The notes under the pieces are model-generated. The model saw only the letters and a list, made by a program, of their open reading frames with translations. It made no database searches and had not been told where the DNA came from. This document shows positions 1 to 5,882 of a stretch of DNA of 6,667 bases, piece by piece (the first letter of the stretch is position 1; every line of letters begins with the position of its first letter). The position numbers were made by a program, and so were the translations under genes. This stretch comes from Dehalococcoidia bacterium. GTDB lineage: Bacteria; Chloroflexota; Dehalococcoidia; SZUA-161. The stretch is from positions 1 to 6,667 of the forward strand of contig JACUUS010000125.1 in the NCBI GenBank assembly GCA_014859215.1, read 5' to 3'.

Positions 1-151
1 ACAACAGAACGGGCCTCCGGCGGGAAGTCCGGCGCGGGCAGGCGCCGGCGGCGGGTCTGCCGCCGGCCGGTGGACGGCGCAGCCGGTCCGGATTGCCCGG
101 CAGCAGGGGAAACGTCGGGGCGCAGGTCCCGCCTGCCTGTGCTTGGATGCG
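1..151. other. GC-rich non-coding edge region
   Basis: This stretch lies downstream of the minus-strand hydrolase stop codon and runs to the window edge. It is visibly dominated by G and C, so several frames stay open by composition alone. The hydrolase frame itself also stays open after its TAG. None of these frames shows a start codon with a ribosome binding site or a recognisable protein motif. One plus-strand frame gives a Gly/Ala/Pro-rich peptide that could be the tail of a gene beginning outside the window, but nothing supports it beyond the open frame. The only clear structure is the stem-loop at 44-67. Confidence 0.5.
44..67. other. Perfect 9-bp GC-rich stem-loop
   Basis: GCCGGCGGC (44-52) and GCCGCCGGC (59-67) are exact reverse complements separated by the 6-base loop GGGTCT. 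The hairpin begins about 84 bases past the hydrolase stop codon on that gene's strand. No T-run follows the stem in either direction, so it is not a classical intrinsic terminator. It could act as a 3'-end stabilising hairpin or a factor-dependent stop. It could also be a chance product of the local GC richness. Confidence 0.45.
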
Positions 152-847
152 CTAAGGCCTGAGATGTCTGAGGAACCGTTCGACGGCCTGGTTGAAGGCG
201 TCGGGCTTCTCCATGAACAGGTAATGGGTGGTCCCTTCTATGATCACCTTCCTTGCTCCCGGTATATTGCCGGCCAGATAGCTTGAGAACCTGACAGGGG
301 TCATGGCGTCGCGGTCGCCGCAGATTACGAGGGTGGGGACGCTGATCTCCGGCAGCCTGGCCATCACGTCGAAGTCATCGCAGCAGAGCAGGTCGTTCAG
401 CTGGGCCGCCGGTCCTATCTGGAGGTGTTTTTCCACAAGGTCTTCCCGCTCTTCGCGGGGGAGTCCCTGGTAGCCCAGCCTGAGCCATTCAACCCATGCG
501 TCAAGGTCGCCGTCTACAGCAGCCTGGAGCCTGTCCTTGAACTGGGGATGCACCCTGAGCCTTGCCCCCGTACCCGCGAGGACCAGGGCGCTCAGGCTGC
601 CCGGGTATTCGAGGGCACAGGTGAGCGCGATGGCTCCTCCAAGCGAATGCCCGGCAAGGACAACGTCCTTATACTGCCGCCGCGCGATGTATTCATGCAG
701 CCAGCCGGCGTACGCATCGACGCTCCGGCAAAGGTCCCCTTCGGGATGCCCCGGCAGGGTGACGGCGTCCGCGCCGGGGAAATACTCAAGCTGCTTCTTC
801 CACATTCCTCCCCAGCCACCGGAGCCATGCACAAAGACAAGCTTCAA
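152..847 (-). CDS. Alpha/beta hydrolase fold protein
   Basis: This 231-residue protein shows the complete alpha/beta hydrolase signature. HGSGG (residues 7-11) after the first beta strand is the oxyanion-hole region. GHSLGG (66-71) is the nucleophile elbow with Ser68. GDRDAMTP (177-184) supplies the acid, probably Asp180, with Asp178 as an alternative. GTTHY (205-209) supplies His208. Residues about 97-160 form a short helical cap. There is no signal peptide, so it is expected to be cytoplasmic. Family members are esterases, lactonases and C-C bond hydrolases; the substrate cannot be assigned. The start is TTG at 847, because AGGAAGGA lies 7 bases upstream and the next in-frame Met (residue 15) falls after the HG motif. 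The gene lies 126 bp downstream of the eCIS-leader-type gene on the same strand but has its own apparent promoter. Confidence 0.9.
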   Translation of the reverse strand: MKLVFVHGSGGWGGMWKKQLEYFPGADAVTLPGHPEGDLCRSVDAYAGWLHEYIARRQYKDVVLAGHSLGGAIALTCALEYPGSLSALVLAGTGARLRVHPQFKDRLQAAVDGDLDAWVEWLRLGYQGLPREEREDLVEKHLQIGPAAQLNDLLCCDDFDVMARLPEISVPTLVICGDRDAMTPVRFSSYLAGNIPGARKVIIEGTTHYLFMEKPDAFNQAVERFLRHLRP

Positions 848-854
848 TCTGGTA

Positions 855-862
855 TCCTTCCT
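855..862 (-). promoter_or_regulatory. Ribosome binding site fixing a TTG start
   Basis: On the minus strand this reads AGGAAGGA, 7 bases before the TTG codon at 847. The nearest upstream ATG (876-874) is out of frame with the hydrolase. The spacing therefore supports the unusual TTG start. Confidence 0.65.
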
Positions 863-866
863 GGCG

Positions 867-875
867 ATTATACCA
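867..875 (-). promoter_or_regulatory. Extended -10 promoter of the hydrolase gene
   Basis: The minus strand reads TGGTATAAT, an exact extended -10 element (TGN followed by consensus TATAAT). A hexamer 17 bases further upstream (TCCGCT) is a poor -35, which fits the extended -10 class. Transcription would begin near 860, at the ribosome binding site, leaving a leader of only about 13 bases. The match is sequence-based only. Confidence 0.5.
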
Positions 876-973
876 TGAGCGCGGGGAGGAGCGGACCGGA
901 GGCCGGGTTAAGATTCGCACTGCGGCTGAAATAACAGGGCGCGACAGGTAAACGGTGGAGTGAGATCGAAGCC

Positions 974-2170
974 TTAGAAGGTCCCTTTAAGACCAAAGAA
1001 GGCGCCGTGGCGGATATTGAAAGGCGCGGACTTTTCCGTCGCGAAACGGAAGTTGGCTGTCCCTGAGAGCTCCATGGTCTTGCCGTCCGCGAAGGTGTAG
1101 CGCAGGCCGAGGGCGGGGCTTATGCCGATAACAGCGCCTTTGCCCTCGCTCCCGATGGGCTTCGATTCCTGAAGGGCGACAATCAGCTTCCAGTTCTTGT
1201 CTATCTCTATTTCCTTGTCGACCAGGCCGGGCAGCTTCTCAGCCAGGGCACCCACGCTGTTCCATTTGCCTGAATACGCCGCCTGCGCGACCATGCTTCC
1301 CACCAGCGCCGCGCATGAAAGGGCGAGCGCCGGCCAGTGTTCCTTGACCTTTTCCTCGATGTTCTTCTTCCATTTCGGGAAGAACTTTGTCGATTCGAGG
1401 GCTTTGTTAAGGGCCTCGGACAGCTTCTCCTTGGCCTCCGCCATTTCCTTTGCGGAGATGTCTTCCTTTCCCGGCCTGGCAAGCCTTTTCAAAATGTCGT
1501 CAAAGGCTTTCAGTCCGGCTACCTCATCTATCCGTGAAGGATCGGTAAGGTAGGCCTCGCCCCGCGATGCGGACTCCTTGACTTTTCCCTTGAGCGCGCT
1601 TATCAACTGGGCTACCGGCCCTTGCTCGGGCTGGGGGAATTTCTGCAGGATGAGCCAGGTCAGCGCCCATTTCCTGGCCAGCTCCTCGCACTGCTCGGAT
1701 GAAGGCGACAGGAGCGATTCGGACTTGCCCTTGACCTGCTCGGCGAACTGAGCCTTGTCCGGCGCGGACTCGGGCGGGCGCATTTTCAAGAGGCCGCCTG
1801 CGGACCCCTTCTTATCCCCGGCACCGGGGGCGCACTGTATGTCCTGCCGGGGGGCTGCCGGGGCCGAGGCCATGTCTCTTCGCTGCCTGACGCTCCGCAG
1901 AATCCGCTGCACATGCGCGTTGCCGTAGCTCTGCTGAAGGCCGATCACAACGCCGGCCCTTTCCTCTACGCCGGCCCGCTCCAGCATTCGGGCGCTGTCG
2001 AGAACTGCCGCCTGCCTCTCGGCGGGCAGGCCCAGCACGCAGCTGTTCAGGAGGCTTGAAAGCGCCGAGGTATCGATATGCCGGGGCGGCGGCTGCGCTT
2101 TGCCTTTTCGCTGCCGGCGAGCCTTGTCTTCAGTGCTGCTGGAAACTGATTCACTGCGGCTGCGCGCCAT
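974..2170 (-). CDS. Unknown protein with eCIS/DUF4157-type leader motif
   Basis: This 398-residue protein matches no enzyme family I recognise. Residues 1-30 are basic and low-complexity (Ser, Arg, Lys, Pro). Residues 78-91 read LQQSYGNAHVQRIL, which closely resembles the 'LQR.(I/Y)GN..VQRLL' motif commonly found ahead of the DUF4157 (eCIS core) domain in proteins linked to extracellular contractile injection systems. No HE..H-type metalloprotease motif follows, so the DUF4157 domain itself seems absent. Residues 140-270 are charged and mostly helical. Residues 279-300 are a hydrophobic stretch that could be one membrane segment. Residues 346-398 alternate in a beta-strand pattern and end in Phe. 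It could be an injection-system cargo or an envelope protein; both are inference. The ATG at 2170 has a weak ribosome binding site. The gene is divergent from the glycosylase gene. Confidence 0.75.
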   Translation of the reverse strand: MARSRSESVSSSTEDKARRQRKGKAQPPPRHIDTSALSSLLNSCVLGLPAERQAAVLDSARMLERAGVEERAGVVIGLQQSYGNAHVQRILRSVRQRRDMASAPAAPRQDIQCAPGAGDKKGSAGGLLKMRPPESAPDKAQFAEQVKGKSESLLSPSSEQCEELARKWALTWLILQKFPQPEQGPVAQLISALKGKVKESASRGEAYLTDPSRIDEVAGLKAFDDILKRLARPGKEDISAKEMAEAKEKLSEALNKALESTKFFPKWKKNIEEKVKEHWPALALSCAALVGSMVAQAAYSGKWNSVGALAEKLPGLVDKEIEIDKNWKLIVALQESKPIGSEGKGAVIGISPALGLRYTFADGKTMELSGTANFRFATEKSAPFNIRHGAFFGLKGTF

Positions 2171-2200
2171 GCCGGAGCCCCCATTCGCCTGTTTCCGGCA
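2170..2200 (-). promoter_or_regulatory. Inverted repeat abutting a start codon
   Basis: TGCCGGA (2170-2176) and TCCGGCA (2194-2200) are exact 7-base inverted arms around a 17-base loop. On the minus strand the structure ends on the first base of the start codon of the unknown protein. The G-rich stretch, the only candidate ribosome binding site, lies in the loop. A hairpin in the mRNA could limit translation initiation, or the repeat could be a protein-binding site. Confidence 0.35.
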
Positions 2201-2230
2201 GAGGCTAACAGGGAACGGTGAAAGCCGGGC

Positions 2231-2251
2231 TAATTTCGGGTTAATTTCCGG
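2231..2251. repeat. Two-copy direct repeat, 11-bp period
   Basis: TAATTTCGGG (2231-2240) is followed by TAATTTCCGG (2242-2251), matching at 9 of 10 bases with an 11-base period, close to one DNA helical turn. This AT-rich pair stands out in a GC-rich region between divergent genes, so it could be an operator. Two copies are few and chance is not excluded. Confidence 0.35.
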
Positions 2252-2353
2252 TGAAGGGTCCGGAAGCCACTTCTGAGCCTGAAAGGGCCTACGCCGCTGG
2301 CTGAATGGGTAAAGATTCGGTAAGATGTTCTCAAGGCCTTACATGGGTGGGGG

Positions 2354-2361
2354 AAAGGAGG
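2354..2361 (+). promoter_or_regulatory. Strong ribosome binding site of the glycosylase gene
   Basis: AAAGGAGG stands 4 bases before the ATG at 2366 and is a near-perfect complement to the 16S rRNA 3' end. It settles the start, which also gives the N-terminal Pro-Glu that the family needs. Confidence 0.8.
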
Positions 2362-2365
2362 AAGC

Positions 2366-3160
2366 ATGCCGGAACTGCCAGACGTAGAGGTCTTTAAACG
2401 GTACATGGAAGCCACATCGCTCCATCAGACCATAAGCGAAACCGAGGTTCCGAACCCGGAAATGCTGAAGAACGTTTCCGCGGGCGAGTTCCAGGCGAAG
2501 ACCCGCGGCAGGCAATTCGACTCAACAAGGAGGCACGGGAAATACCTCTTCGCACATCTCTCGTCCGGCGACTGGGTCATGATGCATTTCGGTATGACCG
2601 GTCTTCTTGAGTACTTGAGGCAGGGGGTCGAGGTCCGCCCGCACTCGCGCGTGATCTTCAACTTCGATAACGGGTACCGTCTCGCCTACGTAAATCAGCG
2701 GAAGCTGGGCCGGGTCATGCTCACCGATGATGTTGACGCCTTCGTCAGGAAACACGAGCTCGGCCCGGACGTGCTGGACCCGCGGTTCGATCTTCAGGCA
2801 TTCAGGAGAGCGCTCGGGGACTCCAGGGGCACTATCAAGTCGGCACTGATGGACCAGGAGCGGTTCTCCGGCATAGGCAACGAATATTCGGACGAGATAC
2901 TTTTCCAGTCGCGGGTCCATCCCGAGACGAAGGTAACCAGTCTTCGCGAGCAGGACCTGAAGGACCTCTTCCGCTCAATGAAGAAGGTATTGCAGACGGC
3001 GATTGACGCGGGCGCCGACCCGGACCGCTTTCCCGCTTCATATTTGTTGACTCAGAGGCACCAGGCAGGGAAATGCCCGGCCTGCGGCGGGAACGTGAAA
3101 ACGATCAAGGTGTCAGGACGGACGGCGTACTTCTGCCCGAAGTGCCAGGTCCACAAGTGA
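2366..3160 (+). CDS. mutM: Formamidopyrimidine-DNA glycosylase (Fpg/MutM family)
   Basis: This base-excision repair enzyme removes oxidised purines such as 8-oxoguanine and Fapy lesions and nicks the abasic site. The 264 residues match the family's usual length. The N-terminus MPELPDVE supplies the catalytic Pro2 and Glu3 (after Met removal, Pro1 and Glu2). RHGKYL (56-61) carries the conserved beta-hairpin Lys59, followed by HFGMTG (74-79). The helix-two-turn-helix region includes GIGNEYSDEILF (169-180). The C-terminal zinc finger uses Cys237, Cys240, Cys257 and Cys260, with the family Arg252 in GRT. PELPD instead of the usual PELPE, and RKL (112-114) where Fpg enzymes usually have an Arg followed by Phe, mark it as a divergent member. 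A Nei-like specificity is possible. It converges on the CoA-transferase gene with 28 bp between stops. Confidence 0.9.
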   Translation: MPELPDVEVFKRYMEATSLHQTISETEVPNPEMLKNVSAGEFQAKTRGRQFDSTRRHGKYLFAHLSSGDWVMMHFGMTGLLEYLRQGVEVRPHSRVIFNFDNGYRLAYVNQRKLGRVMLTDDVDAFVRKHELGPDVLDPRFDLQAFRRALGDSRGTIKSALMDQERFSGIGNEYSDEILFQSRVHPETKVTSLREQDLKDLFRSMKKVLQTAIDAGADPDRFPASYLLTQRHQAGKCPACGGNVKTIKVSGRTAYFCPKCQVHK

Positions 3161-3188
3161 CCCCGGCCGAGCGCCGAGCGGACAAAGG
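3161..3188. other. Short convergent intergenic gap
   Basis: Only 28 bases separate the stops of two convergent genes. A 4-bp inverted repeat (CGGC 3164-3167, GCCG 3173-3176) is present with no T-run on either side. No convincing terminator is visible, so transcripts from both sides may overlap here. Confidence 0.4.
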
Positions 3189-4679
3189 CTAGAGCTCGAT
3201 CTCCTTCAGGTCGGGCGCTGGACGCAGCCTTGCTTCGGTGACGGCCTGGATGTCCTCCACAGTCCAGCCGGGGGCCGTCTCCTTCAGGACAAGTCCCTGC
3301 GGGGTTACCTCGATAACCGCAAGGTCGGTGACTATCAGGTCGACACATTCCTTCGCCGTAAGCGGGTAAGAGCAGCGCCTGACGATCTTCGGCTTCCCTG
3401 TCTTGGTCGTGTGCTCCATGGTGACTATTACGCGTTTTGCCCCTGTAGCGAGGTCCATGCCGCCGCCGATGGTGCCGCCCAGGGCATCCTGGCTCGTGTT
3501 CCAGTTGGCGAGGTCGCCCTTTTCGGACACCTCCATCGCGCCGAGGACGGTAACAAGCCGGCCTCCCCTGATCATTGAGAATGATGTGACCACGTCGAAG
3601 ATCGCCATCCCGGGCACCCTGGTAACGAACCTTCCACCGGCGTCGACGTAGTTGAACTCCGCCTTGTCGATCTCGTTCTCCAGTACAAGCGGCCCGTATC
3701 CCAGGGCCCCGTTTTCCGATTGAAAAATGACGCCGTCCGGTATGTACAGAGCGCAGAAATTGGGGATGCCGATGCCGAGGTTCGCGTAATCCCCCGGCTT
3801 CAGCTCCCTCGCGGCTCTCATGGCTATCGTGTCCCTGTCCAGCCTCTGCCTGACCCTGCCGTTCACCATCTCGACTTCCGGCCTTTCCGCCAATGGCTCA
3901 GGCTGCGCGCTGCGGAACAGCATCTTGCGCGCTATCTCGAACTCCCCCAGCTTGTTGATCAGCGCGCGTGTCCTCTCGGGGGTTCCCAGCCCGTTGCGGG
4001 GAATCCGGATGATGCGGTCCACGAATATTCCCGGCGTCACAATGTGTTCGGCGTCCAGACCGCCCACCCCCACGATCTCGTCAACCTCGGCGATAGTGAC
4101 TGCGGCCGCCATTGCCATGACAGGCTGGTCAACGCGGTATGTTCCTCTATACACCAGGTTGCCAAGGATGTCGGCTTTGTGGCCTCTTATGAATGCGAAA
4201 TCAGGCTTTATCGGCTTTTCCAGAATGTATTCCCGGCCGTCCAGAGTCCTTATCTCCTTGCCTTCCTGGAGAACCGTGCCCAGGCCGACGGGGTTATAGA
4301 TGCCGCCCAGGGCGGAGGCGCCGGCATGAAGCCTGGCTGCCAGCGTACCGTGACTTGAAAGCTCTACCTGCAAGCCTTTCTCAACCCATTCCTTGACAAA
4401 TGCTCCGGCCCCAAGCTGCCGCACGCCCACCACCGCGGTAATCAGTCTCTTGAGTTGAGGCAGAAGCGCCGTGGGCATGGTCGCCTCTTCTTCGGGGACC
4501 ACAAGCAGCGGCACGAAGTTATGCGTGACCAGGGTCAGATCGCGTGCGCCCTTTCTCTTTAAAGCGGCGATTAGGTTCTGGGCGGTAGCTGCCACGCCCC
4601 AGGAGTCAACGGCGATGGTAGCCCCGTCGGGTATGTCGGCTACCGCCTGATCGAAGCTGTCGAAGACCTTGTTTCGCAT
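3189..4679 (-). CDS. Fused alpha-beta 3-oxoacid/acyl CoA-transferase (family I)
   Basis: This family moves CoA between an acyl-CoA and a free carboxylic acid. The 496 residues carry both family I halves in one chain, in the SCOT-like or acetate CoA-transferase YdiF-like order. The alpha-type half covers about 1-250, including GTLAARLHAG (111-120), KADILGNLVYRGT (168-180) and VTPGIFVDRI (214-223). The beta-type half covers about 275-480, with GIGIPN (302-307) and SENG (321-324), where Glu322 is the expected catalytic glutamate that forms the CoA thioester. The Gly-rich segment near residues 24-36 is degenerate (DSWGVAATAQ). The start at 4679 is chosen over an in-frame ATG at 4853 because GGAGGA stands 4 bases upstream of it, and the longer version would overlap the upstream gene. 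It is probably the last gene of a three-gene operon. The acid substrate is unknown. Confidence 0.88.
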   Translation of the reverse strand: MRNKVFDSFDQAVADIPDGATIAVDSWGVAATAQNLIAALKRKGARDLTLVTHNFVPLLVVPEEEATMPTALLPQLKRLITAVVGVRQLGAGAFVKEWVEKGLQVELSSHGTLAARLHAGASALGGIYNPVGLGTVLQEGKEIRTLDGREYILEKPIKPDFAFIRGHKADILGNLVYRGTYRVDQPVMAMAAAVTIAEVDEIVGVGGLDAEHIVTPGIFVDRIIRIPRNGLGTPERTRALINKLGEFEIARKMLFRSAQPEPLAERPEVEMVNGRVRQRLDRDTIAMRAARELKPGDYANLGIGIPNFCALYIPDGVIFQSENGALGYGPLVLENEIDKAEFNYVDAGGRFVTRVPGMAIFDVVTSFSMIRGGRLVTVLGAMEVSEKGDLANWNTSQDALGGTIGGGMDLATGAKRVIVTMEHTTKTGKPKIVRRCSYPLTAKECVDLIVTDLAVIEVTPQGLVLKETAPGWTVEDIQAVTEARLRPAPDLKEIEL

Positions 4680-4683
4680 TCCG

Positions 4684-4689
4684 TCCTCC
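4684..4689 (-). promoter_or_regulatory. Ribosome binding site deciding the CoA-transferase start
   Basis: The minus strand reads GGAGGA followed by CGGA and the ATG at 4679. This site removes the 58-residue in-frame extension that would otherwise start at 4853 inside the preceding gene. The 83-bp gap upstream also holds two small inverted repeats, at 4735-4747 and 4753-4766. Confidence 0.75.
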
Positions 4690-4762
4690 GGTACTACCTG
4701 CGTATGACGCTCATCCAGCCCCACCCTCACAAGTGCCGCGTCGCGGCGGTCAGTGACTGCGG

Positions 4763-5842
4763 TCACGCGGGGATATGCTCGGGAGGCCTGACGGTATGCA
4801 TCGTCAGGGCTCCGGTCGGGCAGGCAATGGTGCATACCCCGCAGCCCCAGCACTTCTCAGGGTCAACGCCGGCCTTAAGCTTTCTTTCGCCCTCGACCTT
4901 CACCATGTCGATGGCGTCAAACTGGCAGCGGTCGATACAGTCCTGGCACCCATTGCACAGGCTGGTATCCACCCGCGCTTCGAACCTGCTTTTCGCGAAG
5001 ACCTCGTCGTTGGGGACGTCCCTTATATCGGCGGCGTGCCAGACGGTGCAGCAGCACCGGCAGCAGCTGCACAGAGCGTACGGCTGCGCGGCTTCCACCC
5101 TGGCGGTATTCATCCACTGGTGCACCAGGCCCTCGTCTTCGTTCCTGTCCGCAATGTGAAGGGCTTCATCCACCGAGATCCTGCGGCCGTGGCCCCTGAT
5201 CAAAGAGTACTCGGCCGATCTGGCGAACTGGAGGCAGTTGGCGTCGGAGTCTGATTTCTTGCAGGGATCGCCTATCATCTTCTTGTGCTTGCGGCACGAG
5301 CATGAAACGACGGTGATCAAAGGCTGGGCCTTTATGATCTCCCTGGGGTCCTCGTATGGCAGCAGTCCGGGCAGGTCCTTGACGGCCTTGCAGGCAGGCA
5401 CGATCCGCAGACCGTTGATGCCCATCCGCTTGAGGTCGTGCCAGCGCCGGGCGGTCATATCGGCGTAGTCGGTCTTCTTCCAGTCCTCCCACAGGAAAAA
5501 GAGCTGCCTCTTCTCATCCTCCGTATAGATGTCCAGTCCTTCGAGGGATTCACTCACCTCCCAGAGCCTCTCGGCGTACTTGCAGAAAATGAAATAGTCG
5601 GGGTTGCTGTAATCCCTGGGGACGACCACACCCTTTCTGAGCAGCTCCTCCAGGTTCGTCCGCACCAGTGAGAGATCGAGGTTCGTCCGCGCGGCGATCT
5701 CTCCGGCGTCGCCGGGCAACCCCGCCGCGATGCGGGCCTGTACGGGGGTGATCAGGAACCTGAGTACGCGCAGATAGGTTTGGGAGCTCTCGAAGCCGTG
5801 CTTTTGAGCCAGCAGCCTGTAGATTTCTTCGGGATCGTTCAT
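4763..5842 (-). CDS. Winged-helix and dicluster [4Fe-4S] ferredoxin-domain protein
   Basis: The 359-residue protein combines an N-terminal segment with a Cys-rich Fe-S C-terminus. Residues about 31-75 look like a winged helix-turn-helix (EIAARTNLDLSLVRTNLEELL). The middle carries Cys181, Cys183, Cys194 and Cys203 (CxC-x10-C-x8-C). CSCCRCCC (258-265) packs six cysteines into eight residues. The C-terminus has two ferredoxin motifs: Cys296, 299, 302 and 306 (then Gln instead of the usual Pro), and Cys331, 334, 337 and 341 followed by Pro. There is no signal peptide or membrane segment, so it is probably a cytoplasmic electron carrier, a redox partner of neighbouring enzymes, or a redox-responsive regulator. 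Related Cys-rich 4Fe-4S proteins occur in anaerobes, but I cannot name a characterised function. The start at 5842 is preferred over an ATG at 5911 because AAAGGA precedes it by 5 bases and the longer form would overlap the upstream gene. Confidence 0.8.
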   Translation of the reverse strand: MNDPEEIYRLLAQKHGFESSQTYLRVLRFLITPVQARIAAGLPGDAGEIAARTNLDLSLVRTNLEELLRKGVVVPRDYSNPDYFIFCKYAERLWEVSESLEGLDIYTEDEKRQLFFLWEDWKKTDYADMTARRWHDLKRMGINGLRIVPACKAVKDLPGLLPYEDPREIIKAQPLITVVSCSCRKHKKMIGDPCKKSDSDANCLQFARSAEYSLIRGHGRRISVDEALHIADRNEDEGLVHQWMNTARVEAAQPYALCSCCRCCCTVWHAADIRDVPNDEVFAKSRFEARVDTSLCNGCQDCIDRCQFDAIDMVKVEGERKLKAGVDPEKCWGCGVCTIACPTGALTMHTVRPPEHIPA

Positions 5843-5847
5843 ATCTT

Positions 5848-5853
5848 TCCTTT
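5848..5853 (-). promoter_or_regulatory. Ribosome binding site of the Fe-S protein gene
   Basis: The minus strand reads AAAGGA 5 bases before the ATG at 5842, within the 40-bp gap after the dehydrogenase stop. It favours the shorter start and supports co-transcription with the upstream gene. Confidence 0.65.
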
Positions 5854-5882
5854 GCCCGGCATCGGCGTCCTGGACAGATATC

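Larger units (their letters stand above)
2171..2365. promoter_or_regulatory. Divergent intergenic region
   Basis: These 195 bases separate two divergently transcribed genes and must hold both promoters. On the plus strand TAAGAT (2321-2326) is a possible -10 for the glycosylase gene, but no good -35 stands 16-18 bases upstream. On the minus strand no convincing -10/-35 pair was found. A near-perfect tandem repeat lies at 2231-2251, and an inverted repeat lies next to the minus-strand start codon. Confidence 0.4.

Noticed and set aside
1..151. Possible read-through or partial gene at the left edge
   Set aside because: Open frames here follow from extreme GC content; the hydrolase ends at a normal place for its family, and no start, ribosome binding site or motif supports another gene.
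425..934. Plus-strand 169-codon open frame opposite the hydrolase
   Set aside because: It is antisense to a hydrolase with a full catalytic triad and shows no family motif.
3720..4358. Plus-strand 212-codon open frame opposite the CoA-transferase gene
   Set aside because: It lies wholly antisense to a well-supported gene, has no recognisable motif, and is expected from GC-rich codon bias on the other strand.
4735..4766. Two small inverted repeats (GCCGC/GCGGC and GTGAC/GTCAC) as a terminator
   Set aside because: Stems are only 5 bp with no T-run, and the downstream gene has a good ribosome binding site in the same operon, so termination here is not supported.
4680..4853. 58-residue N-terminal extension of the CoA-transferase
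   Set aside because: It would overlap the upstream gene by 91 bases and has no family similarity, while a GGAGGA site precedes the internal ATG at 4679.
4775..5254. Plus-strand 159-codon open frame opposite the Fe-S gene
   Set aside because: The opposite strand encodes intact ferredoxin motifs in this interval; the plus-strand product is low-complexity and unrecognisable.
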